DNA of 64,000 bases from SXRF01 sp964624555 (GTDB lineage Bacteria > Pseudomonadota > Alphaproteobacteria > Rickettsiales > SXRF01), in NCBI GenBank assembly GCA_964624555.1, contig CAZUXB010000003.1, positions 1 to 64,000 of the forward strand, given 5' to 3'. The position numbers were made by a program, and so were the translations under genes. Positions 16,425 through 25,406 of the stretch are shown here, piece after piece (positions within the stretch are counted from its first letter, which is position 1; the number at the start of each line of letters is the position of its first letter). The notes beneath the pieces are model-generated. The model was not told the DNA's origin, did no database searches, and saw only the letters and a list, made by a program, of their open reading frames with translations.

Positions 16425-16576
16425 AAATAGCTATTTGTTTTATTATACTGGCAACTGGTTTCATACTAGGGTTTATGTGGGCTAACTCTGAATATATGCG
16501 TAAAGATCATTGCCTTGATAATGGCGGGAAATGGAATAAAGAACATAAATATTGTGAATACGGAAAAGAAAAATGA
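16421..16576 (+). CDS. 51-aa membrane-anchored small protein
   Basis: A small protein beginning MKIAICFIILATGFILGFMW, which acts as a signal anchor. It is followed by a short soluble part with the pattern CLDNGGKW-x5-CEY. Its start overlaps the cysH stop (ATGA) and its stop overlaps the cysD start (ATGA), so it is translationally coupled on both sides. I do not know its function. The two cysteines spaced by a GG-K-W turn suggest a small disulfide-bonded periplasmic domain. Confidence 0.7.
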   Translation: MKIAICFIILATGFILGFMWANSEYMRKDHCLDNGGKWNKEHKYCEYGKEK

Positions 16577-17406
16577 ACCACTTAGACCAACTAGAAGCAC
16601 AGAGTATATATATATTCAGGGAAGCATTCCACGCCATCGATAAAATTGCGATGCTGTGGTCGTTCGGCAAAGATTCGAACGTGATGATCCACCTCGCGCG
16701 CAAGGCGTTTTTCGGGCAGGTGCCGTTCCCGCTTATCCATTGTGACACCGAGCTGGAAATGGATGAAGTCTATGACTTCCGCGATAAATATGCCAAAGAG
16801 TGGGGCGTGAACCTGCTCTCACCAGTCTGCCCGCCTCTGGAAGCAACTGACATCACTTTGCCGCATGCCGCGCGTGTCGCCTCGCGCAAAACTCTGGGGC
16901 TTAAAAAGGTCATCGAGGAACATGGTTTTGTAGGAATCGTTGCCGGAATCAGGCGTGATGAAGAAGCAACGCGGGCAAAGGAGCGTGTGTTTTCTCCGCG
17001 TGGTGTGGAAGGTGGCTGGGATGTGAAAGAGCAGCCGCCGGAATTCTGGGACCAGTATAAAACCGAATTCGCGCCGGGCACTTCCATACGTATTCACCCG
17101 TTGCTGCACTGGACCGAGCTGGATATCTGGTTGTATATACAGCGCGAGAATATTCCTATCGTACCGCTGTATTTCGCGAAGAAATATAATAAATTTGAAG
17201 GCCGCGATTTCGGCGGTAAGATGATGCGCTTCCGCAGCCTCGGCGAAAAAGGTATCACCTGGCCGGTGGAAAGCAGCGCCAATACGATTGATAAAATAAT
17301 TGCCGAACTCAAAGTTACCAAAACCTCGGAACGTTCAGGCAGGCCTATGGGCGCCGATGAGGATGAGAGCAGCTTTGAGCGGTTACGCGCAGATGGGTAT
17401 ATGTGA
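16573..17406 (+). CDS. cysD: Sulfate adenylyltransferase subunit 2
   Basis: The catalytic ATP sulfurylase subunit, making APS from sulfate and ATP, 277 aa. The PP-loop is LWSFGKDSNVM at about residue 28. IHCDTELEMDEVYDFRD, GIRRDEEATRAKERVFSPR and the C-terminal FRSLGEKGITWP are typical of CysD. It is followed after 123 bases, most of them a repeat, by cysNC, its GTPase partner. Confidence 0.96.
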   Translation: MNHLDQLEAQSIYIFREAFHAIDKIAMLWSFGKDSNVMIHLARKAFFGQVPFPLIHCDTELEMDEVYDFRDKYAKEWGVNLLSPVCPPLEATDITLPHAARVASRKTLGLKKVIEEHGFVGIVAGIRRDEEATRAKERVFSPRGVEGGWDVKEQPPEFWDQYKTEFAPGTSIRIHPLLHWTELDIWLYIQRENIPIVPLYFAKKYNKFEGRDFGGKMMRFRSLGEKGITWPVESSANTIDKIIAELKVTKTSERSGRPMGADEDESSFERLRADGYM

Positions 17407-17441
17407 CGGTAAGCCTTAGTGGCTTTACCACTTAGGCTCCC

Positions 17442-17506
17442 GTCATCCCCGCGTAGGCGGGGATCTGGTAAATGGATAAAGAGATTCCCGCCTTCGCGGG
17501 AATGAC
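17442..17506. repeat. dRS3-like paired inverted repeat
   Basis: ATCCCCGCGTAGGCGGGGAT and ATTCCCGCCTTCGCGGGAAT in tandem between cysD and cysNC. Confidence 0.75.
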
Positions 17507-17529
17507 AAGATTAGAAGGTTATGTAGGTA

Positions 17530-19449
17530 ATGAATAATATAGTGAAACAACAACTCAAAATCGTCATCGTCGGCCATGTCGACCACGGGAAATCCACTCT
17601 GGTCGGGCGCTTGCTCTATGACACGAATTCGCTGCCCGATGGCAAATTTGAGGCCATTACCGCAAGTTGCAAAAAACGCGGTATGCCGTTCGAATGGTCA
17701 TTCCTGATGGACGCGTTACAAACCGAACGCGACCAGGGCATCACCATCGACACCACGCAGATATGGCTGAAAACATCTACGCGCGATATCGTCATCATTG
17801 ACGCGCCGGGGCATAAGGAGTTCCTGAAAAACATGATAACCGGTGCCGCGCAGGCTGATGCTGCGCTCGTTTTAATCGATGCCAAAGAAGGCATCCGCGA
17901 GCAGAGCAAACGCCACGGCTACCTGCTGCATCTGCTTGGTGTGCGCCAGATCGCGGTGCTGGTAAATAAAATGGACATGGTTGATTACAGTGAAAAAATC
18001 TTTACCGATATAGAGAAAGAGTATAGCGAATATTTAGCCAGTCTTGGTGTTACGCCCACCTGCTTCATACCAGTCTCCGCGCGTGATGGTGACGGTATTA
18101 AATCAACATCGGAGAAAATGAAATGGTATAAGGGTGAGAGTGTTACGCAGATGCTGGAAAAATTCAACGTCGCCAGTGCCGATGAAACGCTGCCGTTGCG
18201 CTTCCCTATTCAGGATATTTATAAATTCGATGAGCGCCGCATTCTTGTCGGGCGTATCGAAAGCGGTTCGCTCAAAGTTGGTGATGAACTCTTATTTTCG
18301 CCGTCAAATACGCTGGCAAAAATCGCGAGCATCGAAAGCTGGCCATCGGGTAATCCAAAAACTGCGTCTGCCGGCGAAAGCGTAGGCATCACGCTTACCG
18401 ACCAGATATTCGTGGAGCGTGGTCACATTGCAAGCCATAATGAGCGGGCACCGGTTCTTACCAATTTATTCCGCGCGCGCATATTCTGGCTCGGGCGCAA
18501 ACCGCTGGAACTCGGCAAGCGCTACAAAATAAAGATCGGAACTTCCGAGATGATGGCGGAAGTGAAAACCATCGAGCATGTTATTGATGCCGATACGCTG
18601 GAGCAGGTGCCGGCCAATCGCGTGGAGCGCAGTAACGTGGCAGAAATAATCCTGCGCGTGCGCGGCCTTGCGGTGGTCGATGATTTTAACAACAACCAGC
18701 GTATGGGTCGCTTCGTGATACTCCAGGATTATGATGTGGCCGGGGGCGGCATCATCAATATGGATGGTTTCTTCGACCAGCGTGCAGGCAAGCCGCAGGC
18801 AGTTAAATCAAGCAATATATTCGATGTCGATTTCGGTGTAACGCCGGAGCAACGCTCCCTCGCTAACGGCCACACCGGCGGAATTCTCTGGTTCTCGGGC
18901 CTGTCCGGTTCCGGCAAATCGACCATCGCCAAGCTGTTGCAGAAAAGATTGTTCGATAAAGGCTACCAGGTGTTCGTGCTTGATGGCGACAATATACGCA
19001 AAGGTTTGAATAGAGACCTCGGATTCTCCGCGCAGGACCGTGCTGAAAACCTCCGCCGTGTCGGTGAAGTGGCCACACTCTTTGCCAAGGCCGGTGTTAT
19101 TGTCATCAGCGCGTTCATCTCGCCGATGCGCGAGGACAGAAGAATGGTGCGTTCGCTGGCGCCAAATTATTTCCACAATATCCACATCAAAGCTTCGCTG
19201 GAAGTGTGTGAAAAACGCGATGTGAAAGGCCTCTACGCCAAAGCCCGAGCTGGCGAAATACTAGATTTTACCGGCATCTCCGCACCTTACGAAGAGCCGA
19301 ATAATCCTGATATAGTGGTGGATACCGAGAATCTAAGCGTGCAGGCCTGTGTCGAGCAACTGCTTAAATATGTGGAAAACCAACTCGTAGAACCGGTGCG
19401 CAACATGGCCACCCAGTCCAGCGAAGATTATTCGGGAGTGGGGATTTGA
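17530..19449 (+). CDS. cysNC: Bifunctional sulfate adenylyltransferase GTPase / APS kinase (CysN-CysC fusion)
   Basis: A 639-aa fusion. Residues of about 8-430 are the EF-Tu-like GTPase CysN: GHVDHGKSTL, DAPGHKEF and the NKMD motif. It drives APS synthesis by CysD. Residues of about 450-625 are APS kinase: LSGSGKSTIAKLL, DGDNIRKGLNRDLGFS and a DRRMVRS segment. This makes PAPS. The fusion is common in Alphaproteobacteria (NodQ type). One base separates its stop from the next start, so the large flavoprotein downstream belongs to the same operon. Confidence 0.96.
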   Translation: MNNIVKQQLKIVIVGHVDHGKSTLVGRLLYDTNSLPDGKFEAITASCKKRGMPFEWSFLMDALQTERDQGITIDTTQIWLKTSTRDIVIIDAPGHKEFLKNMITGAAQADAALVLIDAKEGIREQSKRHGYLLHLLGVRQIAVLVNKMDMVDYSEKIFTDIEKEYSEYLASLGVTPTCFIPVSARDGDGIKSTSEKMKWYKGESVTQMLEKFNVASADETLPLRFPIQDIYKFDERRILVGRIESGSLKVGDELLFSPSNTLAKIASIESWPSGNPKTASAGESVGITLTDQIFVERGHIASHNERAPVLTNLFRARIFWLGRKPLELGKRYKIKIGTSEMMAEVKTIEHVIDADTLEQVPANRVERSNVAEIILRVRGLAVVDDFNNNQRMGRFVILQDYDVAGGGIINMDGFFDQRAGKPQAVKSSNIFDVDFGVTPEQRSLANGHTGGILWFSGLSGSGKSTIAKLLQKRLFDKGYQVFVLDGDNIRKGLNRDLGFSAQDRAENLRRVGEVATLFAKAGVIVISAFISPMREDRRMVRSLAPNYFHNIHIKASLEVCEKRDVKGLYAKARAGEILDFTGISAPYEEPNNPDIVVDTENLSVQACVEQLLKYVENQLVEPVRNMATQSSEDYSGVGI

Positions 19450-19450
19450 T

Positions 19451-22400
19451 ATGGATAATTTCGGATATGGAATAAAATTTGCAGAATTATACCAGCGCGA
19501 TGGGCTGGTGAAGATCGACAATGCGTTTGTGGAGCATTTAAAGACAACCGATGTCGCGCTTTTCAACCGCCTGATGGCCGGACGGGCGGATAAAACTGCG
19601 CTTTCCGACAAGGACCATTCGCAGTTGCTGATTGATGTTGCGCCGCATGTGGAAGATTTCATCGGTGAATTATTCGGCATAAAAAAAGAAGTGCAGGAAC
19701 TCGCGCAGGCGCACCATGTGCTGGCACCGCTCTATGCCTGCAAACGCCTGTTCGTGCAGCGCAAGGCGGCGAAGGCGCTGACGCCGGAAGCGGCAGCAAA
19801 TGTGAGTGGCGAAGCGCTGCTCGGCATGCTGCCGCTGCCACATGCGGACGGCGAATTTTTTGAGCTGGCTTTTGCCAAAATTGTGATGGGTTGGCTGGAG
19901 AAGGAAGAAGAAAATAAATCACTGCTCGAAATTGCCGCGCGTTACGCCGCGTGGGCGCTATATAGCGAGGAAGGCCGCAAAAAACATAAATCCGGAGTGT
20001 TGTTCAAACAGCCGGTAAAATTTGATTATAATAATTTAGTTGCCTGCGAAACCGAACTGCGCGACGGGGTGCAGGTGCTGCGTTTTGCACACTCGCATTT
20101 GCGTGCGCGCGACGGTTTTAAATTGACTGACGCTGGCGGCACGCGCATACAGGCGCTCGACAGTGCCAATTACTGCATTTTCTGCCATAACCAGAGCAAG
20201 GATAGCTGCTCGAAGGGACTTAAGGAAAAAACCGGCGAGGTGAAGAAAAACCCGCTCGATATCACGCAGGCCGGTTGCCCGCTCGAAGAAAAAATTTCGG
20301 AAATGAACATGCTTAAATCCGAGGGTGTGGCGGTGGGTGCGCTGGCGATGGTGACCGTTGATAACCCGATGTGCGCGGGCACCGGACACCGCATCTGCAA
20401 TGATTGCATGAAATCCTGCATCTATCAGAAACAGGAGCCGGTGAATATTCCGCATGTGGAAACGCATGTGCTGAAAGATGTGCTGAACCTGCCTTATGGT
20501 TTTGAAATCTATTCGCTGCTTACGCGTTGGAACCCGCTGAACCTGACGCGCCCGGTGCCGAAGCCAGAAACAGGCTATAAAGTTTTAGTGTCGGGCCTTG
20601 GGCCGGCCGGATATACGCTCGCGCACCATCTGATGAATGACGGGCACACGGTGGTGGGCGTGGACGGCCTTAAAATTGAGCCGGTGGCAGCAGAAATTTC
20701 CGGCGTGAAGGCCGATGGCACACGCGTGCAGTTCGTGCCGATAAAAGATATCAGTATGCTCTACGAAGCGCTGGATGAGCGCAGCCTCGCTGGTTTTGGC
20801 GGTGTTGCCGAATATGGCATCACCGTGCGCTGGGATAAGAATTATTTAAAAATTTTACGTCTATTATTAGAACGCCGCGAACAGTTTGCGATGTTTGGCG
20901 GGGTACGTTTTGGCTCGTCACTCACATACGAAAATGCGTTCGCGCTGGGCTTTGACCATATCGCCCTGTGCATGGGCGCGGGTAAGCCAACGGTGCTGGA
21001 TATACCAAATGCCCTGGCGCGTGGCGTGCGCACGGCATCTGACTTTTTGATGGCGTTGCAACTTACCGGAGCCGGAAAAAAAGATTCGATCGCGAACTTG
21101 CAGATTCGCCTGCCGATCGTGGTGATCGGCGGTGGCTTAACCGCTATTGATACGGCCACCGAATCGCTGGCCTACTACCCGGTGCAGGTGGAAAAATTCC
21201 TCGCCCGCTATGAAATTCTGGTGGCAAAAAATGGCGAAGAAGCGGTGCGTAAAAACTGGAGCCCAGAAGAAACCAGCATCGCCGAAGAATTCCTAGCTCA
21301 TGCGCGGGCCATTCGCGCCGAACGCAAAAAAGACAAGCCCGATGTGTTCTCGCTGCTCGATAGCTGGGGTGGGGTGAAACTCGTCTACCGCAAGCGCATG
21401 ATCGACGCGCCAAGCTATCGCCTGAACCACGAAGAAGTGGAAAAGGCTTTTGAGGAAGGAATTTTTTTCGCTGAAAATTATGAGCCGACCAACATTGATA
21501 TTGATGAATATGGCTCGGCTAAAAATATTTCGCTGAAATCAGCGAGTGGCGAAGTGGTGACCATTCCCGCGCGCACCATATTAGTTGCGGCTGGAACCAG
21601 CCCCAACACAGTGCTGCAACGTGAAGACCCTAAGCATTTTGAGCTGGACGGAAAATATTTCAAAGCCGTGGACGAGGAAGGCAACCAGGTAAAACCGGAG
21701 AAAATTTCCAAGCCAAAAGATGTGCGTGTGCTGCTGTCGCTGGACGATAAGGGCAGGGCGGTGAGCTTCTTCGGTGATCTGCACCCGTCATTCGCCGGTA
21801 ACGTAGTAAAGGCGATGGGCAGCGCCAAGCAGGGATATCCGGTTGTTTCGCGAATACTCGCGAAAAGGGGGCAGGGGTCAGAGGTCAGGGGTCAGGAATT
21901 TATAGAAAAAATAAATTCAGAACTTCGAGCGACCATCCACGCGGTCAATCGTTTAACACCAAACATTATAGAAGTAATTGTTCACGCCCCATTAGCTGCT
22001 AGACAATTTCGACCTGGACAATTCTACCGCTTACAAAATTATGAAGCCAATGCACTAAAGATTGAAAAACCTTCACTTGCTGCTCACCACTTACCACTCA
22101 CCACTACCTTGGCTATGGAAGGCCTAGCACTCACCGGCGCATGGGTGGATAAGGAAGCGGGCTTGCTTGCGACCATCGTGCTGGAAATGGGTGGTTCATC
22201 TGACCTGTGCCAGCATTTAAAGCCGGGTGAGCCGGTGATATTAATGGGACCAACCGGAACGCCAACCGAAATACCAAAAAATGAAAATGTGCTGCTGGTG
22301 GGTGGGGGCCTCGGTAATGCCGTGCTATTTTCCATCGGCAAGGCGATGCGCGATAACGGTTGTAAGGTGCTGTATTTCGCGGGTTACAAAAAAGCCGTAG

Positions 22401-22963
22401 ATAGATATAAAGTTGCCGAAATCGAAGCGGCGGCGGACATTGTGGTGTGGTGTTGCGATGAAGCGGTGGAATTCCCGCCCAACCGCCCACAGGATAGTTT
22501 TTTCCACGGTAATATCGTGGAAGCGATACGGGCTTATGGTGCTGGGGAATTGGGCATGAGTGATGAGAGAAGAGGGATGAGGGAAGAAATGGATACCCCT
22601 CATGCCTTATCCCACATCTCTCTTGCCTCTATAACCCACCTCATCGCTATCGGCTCTGACCGCATGATGGCGGCGGTGGCGGCAGCAAGGCACGGCGCGC
22701 TGGGACCATATTTAAATCCCAAGCATATCGCGATAGGCAGTATCAACTCGCCGATGCAGTGCATGATGAAAGAAATCTGCGCGCAGTGTTTGCAGAAACA
22801 TATTGACCCGGTGACGGGCAAGGAAAGTTATGTTTATTCCTGCTTCAATCAGGACCAGTTGCTTGATAGCGTTTCATGGCAGCATCTGAACGACCGCCTC
22901 AAGCAGAATTCATTGCAGGAAAAACTAACTGCCGGATGGATAAGATATTGTTTATCAGTATAA
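19451..22963 (+). CDS. Large Fe-S flavoprotein: GltD-like plus PyrK/NfnA-like reductase
   Basis: An 1170-aa protein with an uncharacterised N-terminus (1-230) and a cysteine-rich region with many Fe-S ligands (about 238-335: CIFC, DSC, CP, CAGT, CNDCMKSC). A GltD-like FAD/NAD(P) oxidoreductase follows (VSGLGPAGYTLAHHL near 380, VVIGGGLTAIDTA near 556). The C-terminal FNR-like domain from about 818 has RPGQFYRLQNY and a cysteine site CAQC...C. The architecture recalls NfnAB and SudAB proteins. Its position at the end of the sulfate operon, in the absence of CysJ, suggests it feeds electrons to CysI; that is inference. Three word repeats interrupt it in frame. Confidence 0.85.
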   Translation: MDNFGYGIKFAELYQRDGLVKIDNAFVEHLKTTDVALFNRLMAGRADKTALSDKDHSQLLIDVAPHVEDFIGELFGIKKEVQELAQAHHVLAPLYACKRLFVQRKAAKALTPEAAANVSGEALLGMLPLPHADGEFFELAFAKIVMGWLEKEEENKSLLEIAARYAAWALYSEEGRKKHKSGVLFKQPVKFDYNNLVACETELRDGVQVLRFAHSHLRARDGFKLTDAGGTRIQALDSANYCIFCHNQSKDSCSKGLKEKTGEVKKNPLDITQAGCPLEEKISEMNMLKSEGVAVGALAMVTVDNPMCAGTGHRICNDCMKSCIYQKQEPVNIPHVETHVLKDVLNLPYGFEIYSLLTRWNPLNLTRPVPKPETGYKVLVSGLGPAGYTLAHHLMNDGHTVVGVDGLKIEPVAAEISGVKADGTRVQFVPIKDISMLYEALDERSLAGFGGVAEYGITVRWDKNYLKILRLLLERREQFAMFGGVRFGSSLTYENAFALGFDHIALCMGAGKPTVLDIPNALARGVRTASDFLMALQLTGAGKKDSIANLQIRLPIVVIGGGLTAIDTATESLAYYPVQVEKFLARYEILVAKNGEEAVRKNWSPEETSIAEEFLAHARAIRAERKKDKPDVFSLLDSWGGVKLVYRKRMIDAPSYRLNHEEVEKAFEEGIFFAENYEPTNIDIDEYGSAKNISLKSASGEVVTIPARTILVAAGTSPNTVLQREDPKHFELDGKYFKAVDEEGNQVKPEKISKPKDVRVLLSLDDKGRAVSFFGDLHPSFAGNVVKAMGSAKQGYPVVSRILAKRGQGSEVRGQEFIEKINSELRATIHAVNRLTPNIIEVIVHAPLAARQFRPGQFYRLQNYEANALKIEKPSLAAHHLPLTTTLAMEGLALTGAWVDKEAGLLATIVLEMGGSSDLCQHLKPGEPVILMGPTGTPTEIPKNENVLLVGGGLGNAVLFSIGKAMRDNGCKVLYFAGYKKAVDRYKVAEIEAAADIVVWCCDEAVEFPPNRPQDSFFHGNIVEAIRAYGAGELGMSDERRGMREEMDTPHALSHISLASITHLIAIGSDRMMAAVAAARHGALGPYLNPKHIAIGSINSPMQCMMKEICAQCLQKHIDPVTGKESYVYSCFNQDQLLDSVSWQHLNDRLKQNSLQEKLTAGWIRYCLSV
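21868..21898 (+). repeat. Single-arm word repeat (GGGGTCAGA word) in the flavoprotein gene
   Basis: Tandem variants of GGGGTCA and GAGGTCA are translated as Gly/Ser/Glu/Val between the GltD-like and FNR-like domains. The same word occurs inside dnaX at 30297. Confidence 0.65.
22074..22112 (+). repeat. Possible single-arm word repeat (CACCACTTA word)
   Basis: Tandem CTCACCACTTACCACTCACC-like words are translated as His/Leu/Pro/Thr in the FNR-like domain. Only one arm is obvious. Confidence 0.45.
22552..22644 (+). repeat. Word-hairpin repeat (GATGAGG word) in the flavoprotein gene
   Basis: The left arm is GATGAGAGAAGAGGGATGAGG-like words and the right arm is CCTCATG, CTTATCCC and ACCTCATC complements. 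It is translated in frame as an acidic/basic linker. Confidence 0.7.
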
Positions 22964-23071
22964 TTTGACTATGGCAGGTAGAAATGTTACAACTCTCTGA
23001 GAGTGTATTACCAAAAATATAGATTATGGTTTTATATAATAAACAACCCAACATTTTAATAGCAACACTAT

Positions 23072-23956
23072 ATGACTAATTGCCGTAATTTGGGGTTCAC
23101 TCTTATTGAACTATCTATTGTTTTGGTTGTAATTGGCCTTTTAGTTGGCGGTGTACTGGTCGGGCGTGACCTGATAAAATCAGCTACAATACGTTCCCAG
23201 ATAAAACAGATTGAGGAACTTGAAACAGCAGTTGGTGCGTTCAAGGTCAAATATGGGTATCTACCAGGTGATATGCCGCCATCAGATGCTGCGCAGCTCG
23301 GTTTTTTTACCTTCACCGGGGCCTATGCCGGGAAAGTATGTACTTCGGGTTTTGATAAACAATATGGTAATAATGACGGCAGGATTAATCAGTCAGCAGA
23401 GATATACCCATTCTGGTCGCATCTTGGTGATTCCAAGCTGATTGCTAATACCTTTGGCGGGACAGCGGGGTCGTTGATTGACAATGTAGTAAATGCCTGT
23501 GCCGCAGGGGCAACTGGTGGAAAACCTATTGTAACTCCAAATAGTAACGCCACATTTGAGCAGTTTATGCCAGTCGCGAAATTACCATTTTCCAGATCGT
23601 CGGGCGCGACAATAACAGAAATGTTCGTGTATGTAACCAGCAATTACTATTATGCGCCAGATATGAGCTATGTTTATTATAGCAATACAAATAAACAAAA
23701 TTTGTTCAGGTTGTGGGATTTAAATTTAGGTCTCTCAACAACCCCTTTTTATTCTTACCATATTGATACAAAAATTGATGATGGTGATCCATCTTTAGGA
23801 AACGTAAGAGAGAGAGGCACTGCTGATGGCGGAAGTGGTATGGGCTCTCCGGATGTCCCAGGATGCACAACTGTTGGCCTGACCCCTAAACAATATGATC
23901 TTAGTGCAGCCACTGTTGATGTAGCAGGATGTATGGCGCTGGATTTTTTATTTTGA
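23072..23956 (+). CDS. Type II pseudopilin/prepilin-like protein A
   Basis: A 294-aa protein with a short leader (MTNCRNLG) and the class III prepilin cleavage site G|FTLIELS, including the conserved Glu+5. The hydrophobic N-terminal helix IVLVVIGLLVGGVLVG follows. The globular part contains LPGDMPPSDAAQLGFF, AGKVC and YGNNDGR, shared with the gene at 53576; it ends in a disulfide-type C...C pair and DFLF. It should be processed by the peptidase at 12006. It lies just behind the cys operon on the same strand with no other pilus gene nearby. No strong ribosome site is seen. A 12-base direct repeat flanks it (23077 and 23987). Confidence 0.88.
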   Translation: MTNCRNLGFTLIELSIVLVVIGLLVGGVLVGRDLIKSATIRSQIKQIEELETAVGAFKVKYGYLPGDMPPSDAAQLGFFTFTGAYAGKVCTSGFDKQYGNNDGRINQSAEIYPFWSHLGDSKLIANTFGGTAGSLIDNVVNACAAGATGGKPIVTPNSNATFEQFMPVAKLPFSRSSGATITEMFVYVTSNYYYAPDMSYVYYSNTNKQNLFRLWDLNLGLSTTPFYSYHIDTKIDDGDPSLGNVRERGTADGGSGMGSPDVPGCTTVGLTPKQYDLSAATVDVAGCMALDFLF

Positions 23957-24021
23957 CTTTGACTTAAGGTGGGTTTTAGCATTAGATAATTGCCGTAAAT
24001 TCCTTAGCCAAGCTGGTAATT

Positions 24022-25263
24022 ATGGCCCTGAAAAAATCATTGTTTATTTTTGCTTCCCTGCTGGCGCTTGCTTCCTGTGTGCCATCTGGGCCGACTAATA
24101 AAGTTAGCATGGCGAAGCGGGCAGCAGCAGCGGCACCGCTGACTGTAGAGGAGGAACGCCCGAACCTGTCGCTGGGGTCGATACCGCCAAATATTCCATC
24201 AATCAAAGTGGCCCTGCTGGTGCCGCTTTCCGGTGAATCGGCGAGCGTTGGCAATGCGATGTTCGATGCCGCGACCATGGCGCTTTATGATGCCTATGTG
24301 GCAACTCCTTCTGACCAGATAAAAGCGCAGATCGTAATCATTCCGAAAGATACTGGCGTAACTTCCGCAGAAACGGTGAAAGCGGCGCAGCAGGCCATAG
24401 AGCAGGGCGCTACTTTCATTATCGGGCCGCTCTTCGGCCAGTCGGTCACGGCCCTGAAGCCGGTTCTTAAAGAAAAGAATGTTACCATGCTGAGTTTTTC
24501 CAACAACAAGGCAGTTGCCGCGCCCGGTGCCTATACTTTCGGTTTCCTGCCCGAACAGCAGGTTGAGCGTATCGCTGAGCATGCCTACCTGAATAAATTA
24601 CAGCGTGTTGCCCTGCTTGCGCCTAACGATGCGTATGGCGAAAAAGTGCGTGATACCCTGTCGGAAATTTATCTGCGTAAAGGTGGATTGCTTGCGCCTG
24701 CTGAATTGTTTGCCCCAAGCCAGGCGAATATTGATGCAGCGGTGTCGCGTATCGCCGGGGCTTATAATAATACCCCGGAAGACCGCCGTTTCCAGGCTAT
24801 ATTCATAGCCGATGGCGGTGGCCAGATGAAGAATATCATCAAATCAATGCATAAAAATAACATCAATCTGCAAAAGCTGAAATTGCTTGGTACCGGGGTG
24901 TGGGATGATGAAGAGCTGGCAAAAATGCCGGAAATGAAGGGCGCGTGGTTTCCAAGTTCGCCGCCGGAGCCATATGATGTTTTTGAAAAACGCTATACTA
25001 CGACTTATGGTTCCAAGCCGGTGCGCTTGGCTGGCCTTGCTTACGATGCGGTAACGGTGGTTGCCAGAATTGCCATGGCGGGTAATGGGATTACTGACGC
25101 GGCGCTTACCGACCCTAAAGGCTTCAATACCCCGTCTGGCGGGCTGGTGCGCCTTACTTCTGCCGGGGTTTCCGACCGCAAGTTGGCCATAATGGAAGTA
25201 ACCCCGGATGGGTTCAAGGTCATCGACCGCGCACCGAGGTCTTTTAACGAGGATGAGCGGTAA
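24022..25263 (+). CDS. LpoA/LppC-like penicillin-binding protein activator lipoprotein
   Basis: A 413-aa lipoprotein with the lipobox LALASC (acylated Cys at about residue 19). From about 60 it has a periplasmic-binding-protein fold of the branched-chain amino-acid receptor type (IKVALLVPLSGESASVGNAM, FIIGPLFGQSV, VALLAPNDAYGEKV). This matches the LppC/LpoA family, outer-membrane activators of PBP1-type peptidoglycan synthases. No transporter genes adjoin it, which argues against a nutrient-uptake receptor. Exact activation partners are unknown. Confidence 0.82.
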   Translation: MALKKSLFIFASLLALASCVPSGPTNKVSMAKRAAAAAPLTVEEERPNLSLGSIPPNIPSIKVALLVPLSGESASVGNAMFDAATMALYDAYVATPSDQIKAQIVIIPKDTGVTSAETVKAAQQAIEQGATFIIGPLFGQSVTALKPVLKEKNVTMLSFSNNKAVAAPGAYTFGFLPEQQVERIAEHAYLNKLQRVALLAPNDAYGEKVRDTLSEIYLRKGGLLAPAELFAPSQANIDAAVSRIAGAYNNTPEDRRFQAIFIADGGGQMKNIIKSMHKNNINLQKLKLLGTGVWDDEELAKMPEMKGAWFPSSPPEPYDVFEKRYTTTYGSKPVRLAGLAYDAVTVVARIAMAGNGITDAALTDPKGFNTPSGGLVRLTSAGVSDRKLAIMEVTPDGFKVIDRAPRSFNEDER

Positions 25264-25278
25264 TATTCATTGCTGATG

Positions 25279-25355
25279 GTCATTCCCACGAAAGTGGGAA
25301 TCTATCTCTGTTCTTGCTCAAACGCTAGAGAGATACCCGCCTGCGCGGGTATGAT
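25279..25355. repeat. dRS3-like paired inverted repeat
   Basis: ATTCCCACGAAAGTGGGAAT and ATACCCGCCTGCGCGGGTAT, upstream of mutS. Confidence 0.75.
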
Positions 25356-25406
25356 GAGTAAGGGGTTTATTCTTGAATATAGCGTTTTAGCTGCTAATCT
25401 CAGCTC

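Noticed and set aside
19451..22963. Glutamate synthase small subunit
   Set aside because: Only the middle part is GltD-like; there is no GltB gene, and the N-terminal and PyrK-like domains do not belong to glutamate synthase.
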